DNA of 64,000 bases from Burkholderia contaminans (GTDB lineage: Bacteria; Pseudomonadota; Gammaproteobacteria; Burkholderiales; Burkholderiaceae): positions 930,001 through 994,000 of the forward strand of contig NZ_CP090640.1 in assembly GCF_029633825.1 (NCBI RefSeq), written 5' to 3'. Made by a program: the position numbers and the translations under genes. The notes beneath the pieces were generated by a model that saw only the letters and a list, made by a program, of their open reading frames with translations, searched no databases and was not told where the DNA came from. Shown in pieces: positions 60,262 through 64,000 of the stretch (positions are counted from its first letter, which is position 1; each line of letters starts with the position of its first letter).

Positions 60262-62859
60262 ATGTCCAAAGCACTGATCATTGCGGAAAAGCCTTCTGTC
60301 GCGAACGACATCGCACGCGCTTTGGGCGGCTTTACCAAGCATGACGAGTATTACGAAAGCGACGATTTCGTCCTTTCGTCCGCTGTCGGCCACCTGCTGG
60401 AAATCGCCGCCCCGGAAGAGTACGAGGTCAAGCGCGGGAAATGGAGCTTCGCGCATCTGCCCGTCATCCCCCCGCATTTCGACCTGAACCCGATCGCAAA
60501 AAGCGAGTCGCGCCTCAAGGTGCTCACCAAGCTGCTGAAGCGCAAGGACGTCGACCGTCTGATCAACGCATGTGACGCGGGGCGCGAGGGCGAACTGATT
60601 TTCCGCCTGATCGCGCAGCACGCGAAGGCGAAACAGCCGGTCCAGCGCCTGTGGCTGCAGTCGATGACCCCGCAGGCGATCCGCGACGGCTTCGCGAACC
60701 TGCGCAGCGACGCGGACATGCTGCCGCTCGCCGACGCCGCACGCTGCCGCTCGGAAGCCGACTGGCTCGTCGGGATCAACGGCACCCGCGCGATGACCGC
60801 GTTCAACAGCAAGGGCGGCGGCTTCTTCCTGACGACAGTTGGCCGCGTTCAGACGCCAACGTTGTCGATCGTCGTCGAACGCGAAGAGAAAATCCGCCGC
60901 TTTGTCCCGCGCGACTACTGGGAAGTGAAGGCCGAATTCGCGTGCGCGGGCGGCTTCTACGAAGGCAAGTGGTACGACCCGAAATTCAAGCGCGACGAAT
61001 TCGATCCGGAAAAGCGCGACTCCCGCCTGTGGAGCCTGCCGGCCGCCGAAACGATCGTCGCCGCGTGTCGCGACCAGGTCGGCACGGTCTCCGAGGAATC
61101 GAAGCCGTCGACGCAGCTGTCGCCGCTGCTGTTCGACCTGACGAGCCTGCAGCGCGAAGCGAACAGCCGCTTCGGCTTCTCCGCGAAGAACACGCTCGGC
61201 CTCGCGCAGGCACTGTATGAAAAGCACAAGGTGCTGACCTACCCGCGTACCGATGCACGCGCGCTGCCGGAAGACTACCTGTCGACGGTCCAGTCCACGC
61301 TCGAGATGCTCAAGGAGAGCAACAACTACCTGCCGCATGCGAAGCAGGTGCTCGACAAGGGCTGGGTGAAGCCGAACAAGCGGATCTTCGACAACTCGAA
61401 GATCAGCGACCACTTTGCAATCATCCCGACGCTGCAGGCGCCGAAGTCGCTGTCCGAGCCGGAGCAGAAGCTGTACGACATGGTCGTGAAGCGCTTCCTC
61501 GCCGTGTTCTTCCCGGCCGCCGAATTCCGCGTCACGACGCGGATCACCGAAGTCGCCGGCCATCACTTCAAGACCGAAGGCAAGGTGCTCGTCGAGCCGG
61601 GCTGGCTGCAGGTGTACGGCCGCGACGCCGAAGGCGCGGATGCGAACTTGGTGCCGGTGCAGAAGGACGAGAAGGTGAAGACGGACGAAATCGCCGCCGT
61701 CGCGCTCGTCACGAAACCGCCCGCACGCTACTCGGAAGCGACGCTGCTGTCCGCGATGGAAGGCGCGGGCAAGCTCGTCGAGGACGACGAACTGCGCGAG
61801 GCGATGGCCGCGAAGGGCCTCGGCACGCCGGCCACGCGCGCGGCGATCATCGAAGGCCTGCTCGGCGAGAAATACCTCGTGCGCGAAGGCCGCGAACTGA
61901 TCCCGACCGCGAAGGCATTCCAGCTGATGACACTGCTGCGCGGGCTCGGCGTGAAGGAACTCACCGCGCCCGAGCTCACCGGCGAATGGGAATATAAGCT
62001 GTCGCAGATGGAGCGCGGCAACCTCGGGCGCGAAGCGTTCATGCAGGAAATCGCCCGCATGACGCAGCAGATCGTGAAGCGCGCGAAGGAATACGATTCG
62101 GACACGATCCCCGGCGATTACGCGACGCTCGAGACGCCGTGCCCGAACTGCGGCGGCCAGGTGAAGGAAAACTACCGCCGCTTCGCATGCACGAAGTGCG
62201 AGTTCTCGATCTCGAAGATCCCGGGCAGCCGGCAGTTCGAGATCGCGGAAGTCGAGGAGCTGCTGCGCGAGAAGACGATCGGCCCGCTGTCCGGCTTCCG
62301 CAGCAAGATGGGCCGCCCGTTCTCGGCGATCCTCAAGCTGTCCTTCGACGACGAGACGAAGAACTACAAGCTCGAGTTCGACTTCGGTCAGGACACGGGC
62401 GGCGAGGAGGGCGAGGCGCCCGATTTCTCCGCACAGGAGCCCGTCGGCGCGTGCCCGAAGTGCAAGGGCCGTGTGTTCGAGCACGGGATGAGCTACGTGT
62501 GCGAGCACTCGGTGGCCAACCCGAAGACCTGCGACTTCCGCTCGGGCAAGGTGATCCTGCAGCAGGAAATCACGCGCGAGCAGATGGGCAAGCTGCTTGC
62601 CGACGGCCGTACGGATCTGCTGCCGAACTTCAAGTCGTCGCGCACGGGCCGCAACTTCAAGGCCTTCCTCGTGAAGCAGCCGGACGGCAAGATCGGCTTC
62701 GAGTTCGAGAAGAAGGAGCCGAAGGCCGCTGCCGCGAAGAAGACGGCAAAATCGGCGACGAAGGACGCCGAAACCGTGACGGAAGGCGCCGAGGAGAAAC
62801 CGGCACCGGCTCGCAAAACCGCCGCACGCAAGACGACGGCGCGCAAGACTGGCTCGTGA
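60262..62859 (+). CDS. topB: DNA topoisomerase III
   Basis: The 865-residue type IA topoisomerase cuts one strand through Tyr327 in LTYPRTDAR. The Toprim domain opens with KALIIAEKPSVANDIARAL, and INACDAGREGELIF is its metal site. Two zinc-ribbon-like segments lie near residues 630-660 (CPNCGG, CTKCEF) and 730-760 (CPKCKG, CEHSVANPKTC). The tail (last 50 residues) is Lys/Ala/Thr-rich and probably binds DNA. It decatenates DNA in replication and recombination; DprA is close by. A bidirectional terminator follows. Confidence 0.95.
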   Translation: MSKALIIAEKPSVANDIARALGGFTKHDEYYESDDFVLSSAVGHLLEIAAPEEYEVKRGKWSFAHLPVIPPHFDLNPIAKSESRLKVLTKLLKRKDVDRLINACDAGREGELIFRLIAQHAKAKQPVQRLWLQSMTPQAIRDGFANLRSDADMLPLADAARCRSEADWLVGINGTRAMTAFNSKGGGFFLTTVGRVQTPTLSIVVEREEKIRRFVPRDYWEVKAEFACAGGFYEGKWYDPKFKRDEFDPEKRDSRLWSLPAAETIVAACRDQVGTVSEESKPSTQLSPLLFDLTSLQREANSRFGFSAKNTLGLAQALYEKHKVLTYPRTDARALPEDYLSTVQSTLEMLKESNNYLPHAKQVLDKGWVKPNKRIFDNSKISDHFAIIPTLQAPKSLSEPEQKLYDMVVKRFLAVFFPAAEFRVTTRITEVAGHHFKTEGKVLVEPGWLQVYGRDAEGADANLVPVQKDEKVKTDEIAAVALVTKPPARYSEATLLSAMEGAGKLVEDDELREAMAAKGLGTPATRAAIIEGLLGEKYLVREGRELIPTAKAFQLMTLLRGLGVKELTAPELTGEWEYKLSQMERGNLGREAFMQEIARMTQQIVKRAKEYDSDTIPGDYATLETPCPNCGGQVKENYRRFACTKCEFSISKIPGSRQFEIAEVEELLREKTIGPLSGFRSKMGRPFSAILKLSFDDETKNYKLEFDFGQDTGGEEGEAPDFSAQEPVGACPKCKGRVFEHGMSYVCEHSVANPKTCDFRSGKVILQQEITREQMGKLLADGRTDLLPNFKSSRTGRNFKAFLVKQPDGKIGFEFEKKEPKAAAAKKTAKSATKDAETVTEGAEEKPAPARKTAARKTTARKTGS

Positions 62860-62914
62860 CGGCCTGACGGGCCGGGGTTCTCCCGGCCATGCCGAACGCC
62901 GGCAGGTAGCCATA

Positions 62915-62948
62915 AAAAACGCGGATCGATTGCTCGATCCGCGTTTTT
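62915..62948. terminator. Bidirectional terminator between topB and the LysR gene
   Basis: A perfect 15-bp stem (AAAAACGCGGATCGA / TCGATCCGCGTTTTT) with a TTGC loop, bounded by A and T tracts. It serves topB and the convergent LysR gene. Confidence 0.92.
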
Positions 62949-62987
62949 CTTTGTGCCGGCGACAAGCGCCGCCCGGCCATCGCGCCG

Positions 62988-64000
62988 TTACAGCGGCGAC
63001 GGCGCCGCGACGCGCGTGCGCGGCGAACGCGGCAGGCGCGGCGACAGGTTCGGGTCGGCCGACTCCGGCTGCTCGGCACGCGTCTCGACACCGATCGGCG
63101 CGAGCACCGAACTCTGCGCGGCCCACTGCTCGCCCATCGTCGCGTCGGTCGAGTGGCTGAAATGCTCGACGAGGTGGTCGATGAACGTGCGCACCTTCGC
63201 GGGCAGATGGCGCCGGCTCGGGTAAGCGATGTTGATCTCGACCTGCGGCAGCCGGAAATCCGGCAGCAGCCGCACGAGCGCGCCGCGCGCGATATCGCCG
63301 CCGATCAGGTAGCTCGGCAGGATCGCGACACCCATCCCGAGCAGCGCGAACTGGCGCAGCATCGCGGTGTTGTTCGCAACGATCACGTTGGTCGGGCGCA
63401 CGCGCACTTCGCCGTCCGGCCCCGTGAACACACGCTCGTCACCCCAGTATTCGGTCGGCAGGCTCAGGCTCGGGTGCTCGGCGAGATGCTCCGGATGGGT
63501 CGGCACGCCGTGCTTCTCCAGGTAGCTCGGCGTCGCACACACGGTCATGCAGCCGGTGGTCAGGCGCCGCGTGACGATGCTCGCGCTACGCATCTGGCGC
63601 GTGACGACGATGCCGACGTCGAAGCCTTCCTCGACGAGATCAACCTGCCGGTCGACCAGCGTGAGATCGGGCACCACTTTCGGGAAATTCTCCGTGTACG
63701 ACTGCAACACGGGCGCAAGGTTGTGCAGGCCGAACACGACAGGCGCAACGATGCGCAACGTTCCGACCGGCTCGTGATTGCGGGCGACGACCATCTGCTC
63801 GACGTCCTCGAGCTCATCGAGGATCTGGCGAGCCCGCTCCAGATAGACCTGGCCTGACTCCGTCAGGGAAAGACTGCGCGTAGTGCGGTTCAGCAAACGC
63901 GTGCCGAGCCGGCCTTCCAGATCGGCGACGTGACGCGTCGCGACCGCGTTGGAGATATCCATTGCACTCGCGGCCCGCGCAAAACTGCCGAGATCTGCAA
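62988..64000 (-). CDS. LysR-family transcriptional regulator, 5' end outside window
   Basis: The reading frame enters from the right edge, and the visible part starts within the winged helix (ADLGSFARAASAMDISNAVATRHVADLEGRLGTRLLNRTTRSLSLTESG, split here: key motifs SFARAASAMDISNA and TRLLNRTTR). The ligand-binding domain follows (VGTLRIVAPVVFG, VRPTNVIVANNTAMLRQFALLGMGVAILPSYL). A Pro/Arg-rich tail of about 40 residues ends the protein. An ATG at 63962 occurs inside the HTH and is not the true start. The target is unknown because the neighbouring gene lies outside. Confidence 0.92.
   Translation of the reverse strand, partial: ADLGSFARAASAMDISNAVATRHVADLEGRLGTRLLNRTTRSLSLTESGQVYLERARQILDELEDVEQMVVARNHEPVGTLRIVAPVVFGLHNLAPVLQSYTENFPKVVPDLTLVDRQVDLVEEGFDVGIVVTRQMRSASIVTRRLTTGCMTVCATPSYLEKHGVPTHPEHLAEHPSLSLPTEYWGDERVFTGPDGEVRVRPTNVIVANNTAMLRQFALLGMGVAILPSYLIGGDIARGALVRLLPDFRLPQVEINIAYPSRRHLPAKVRTFIDHLVEHFSHSTDATMGEQWAAQSSVLAPIGVETRAEQPESADPNLSPRLPRSPRTRVAAPSPL

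Noticed and set aside
60199..63126. 975-codon open frame opposite topB
   Set aside because: Same compositional shadow effect; topB is unambiguous by its Toprim and YPRTD motifs.

Overview
The window is high-GC chromosomal DNA of a beta-proteobacterium. Gene content, gene order and protein sequences point to Burkholderia, most likely the B. cepacia complex. The evidence is the betaproteobacterial runs dapF-DUF484-xerC, argB-HAD-slmA, metX-metW, gatCAB/mreBCD-mrdA-rodA and ntrXY-DUF4390-rsmB-htpX, a QueE with the Cx14CxxC cluster motif known from B. multivorans, and very strong G/C third-position bias. That bias creates long antisense open frames opposite almost every gene. I see no prophage, insertion sequence, CRISPR array or rRNA operon. 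The region is essentially core genome, with about 58 genes, one tRNA and short intergenic regions.

Layout. 1-3.3 kb: a cut-off GMC oxidoreductase divergent from a coniferyl-aldehyde-type dehydrogenase. 3.4-10 kb: a mixed set (SrkA kinase, EamA exporter, aldo/keto reductase, DUF3185, a PhyH dioxygenase and several small unknowns). 10-12.5 kb: metK divergent from an LpxL-type acyltransferase. 12.5-12.9 kb: a lone HigA antitoxin preceded by only the last codons of a HigB toxin. 13-17 kb: dapF, DUF484, xerC and an RlmI-type methyltransferase. 17-21.4 kb: a His-rich COG0523 GTPase, a DksA with a broken zinc finger, and hslVU. 21.4-23.8 kb: a RegB/RegA-type redox two-component system and a CWC protein. 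24-31 kb: argB, a HAD nucleotidase, slmA, metXW, ampG and an M48-like protein that lacks the catalytic Glu. 31-35 kb: an AraC regulator divergent from a YahK-type alcohol dehydrogenase, xthA and ppk2. 35-45 kb: gatCAB divergent from the rod-shape operon mreBCD-mrdA-rodA. 45-49 kb: a Sel1 protein coupled to an HpcH aldolase, then the preQ0 genes queD, queE and queC. 49.4-58 kb: tRNA-Phe, a short NtrX-like regulator with NtrY, DUF4390, rsmB, htpX, lysE, fmt and def. 58-64 kb: dprA, a thioredoxin-like protein, topB and a cut-off LysR regulator.

Functional links. Several blocks are single-pathway units. dapF, metK and metXW serve diaminopimelate and methionine/AdoMet. mreBCD-mrdA-rodA with ampG covers wall elongation and muropeptide recycling. 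fmt-def handles the start and end of N-formyl-Met. queDEC makes queuosine precursor. gatCAB makes Gln/Asn-tRNA. hslVU has a sigma32-like promoter, and htpX a weaker candidate. The least routine observations are the zinc-independent-type DksA (Cys-Thr-Ser-Ala in place of four Cys) beside a His-rich metal GTPase, the M48 homologue with HGIAH in place of HExxH, the decayed HigB/HigA pair, the NtrX-like regulator without an AAA+ domain, and a terminator sequence reused three times. I did not find a clearly new multi-gene system.
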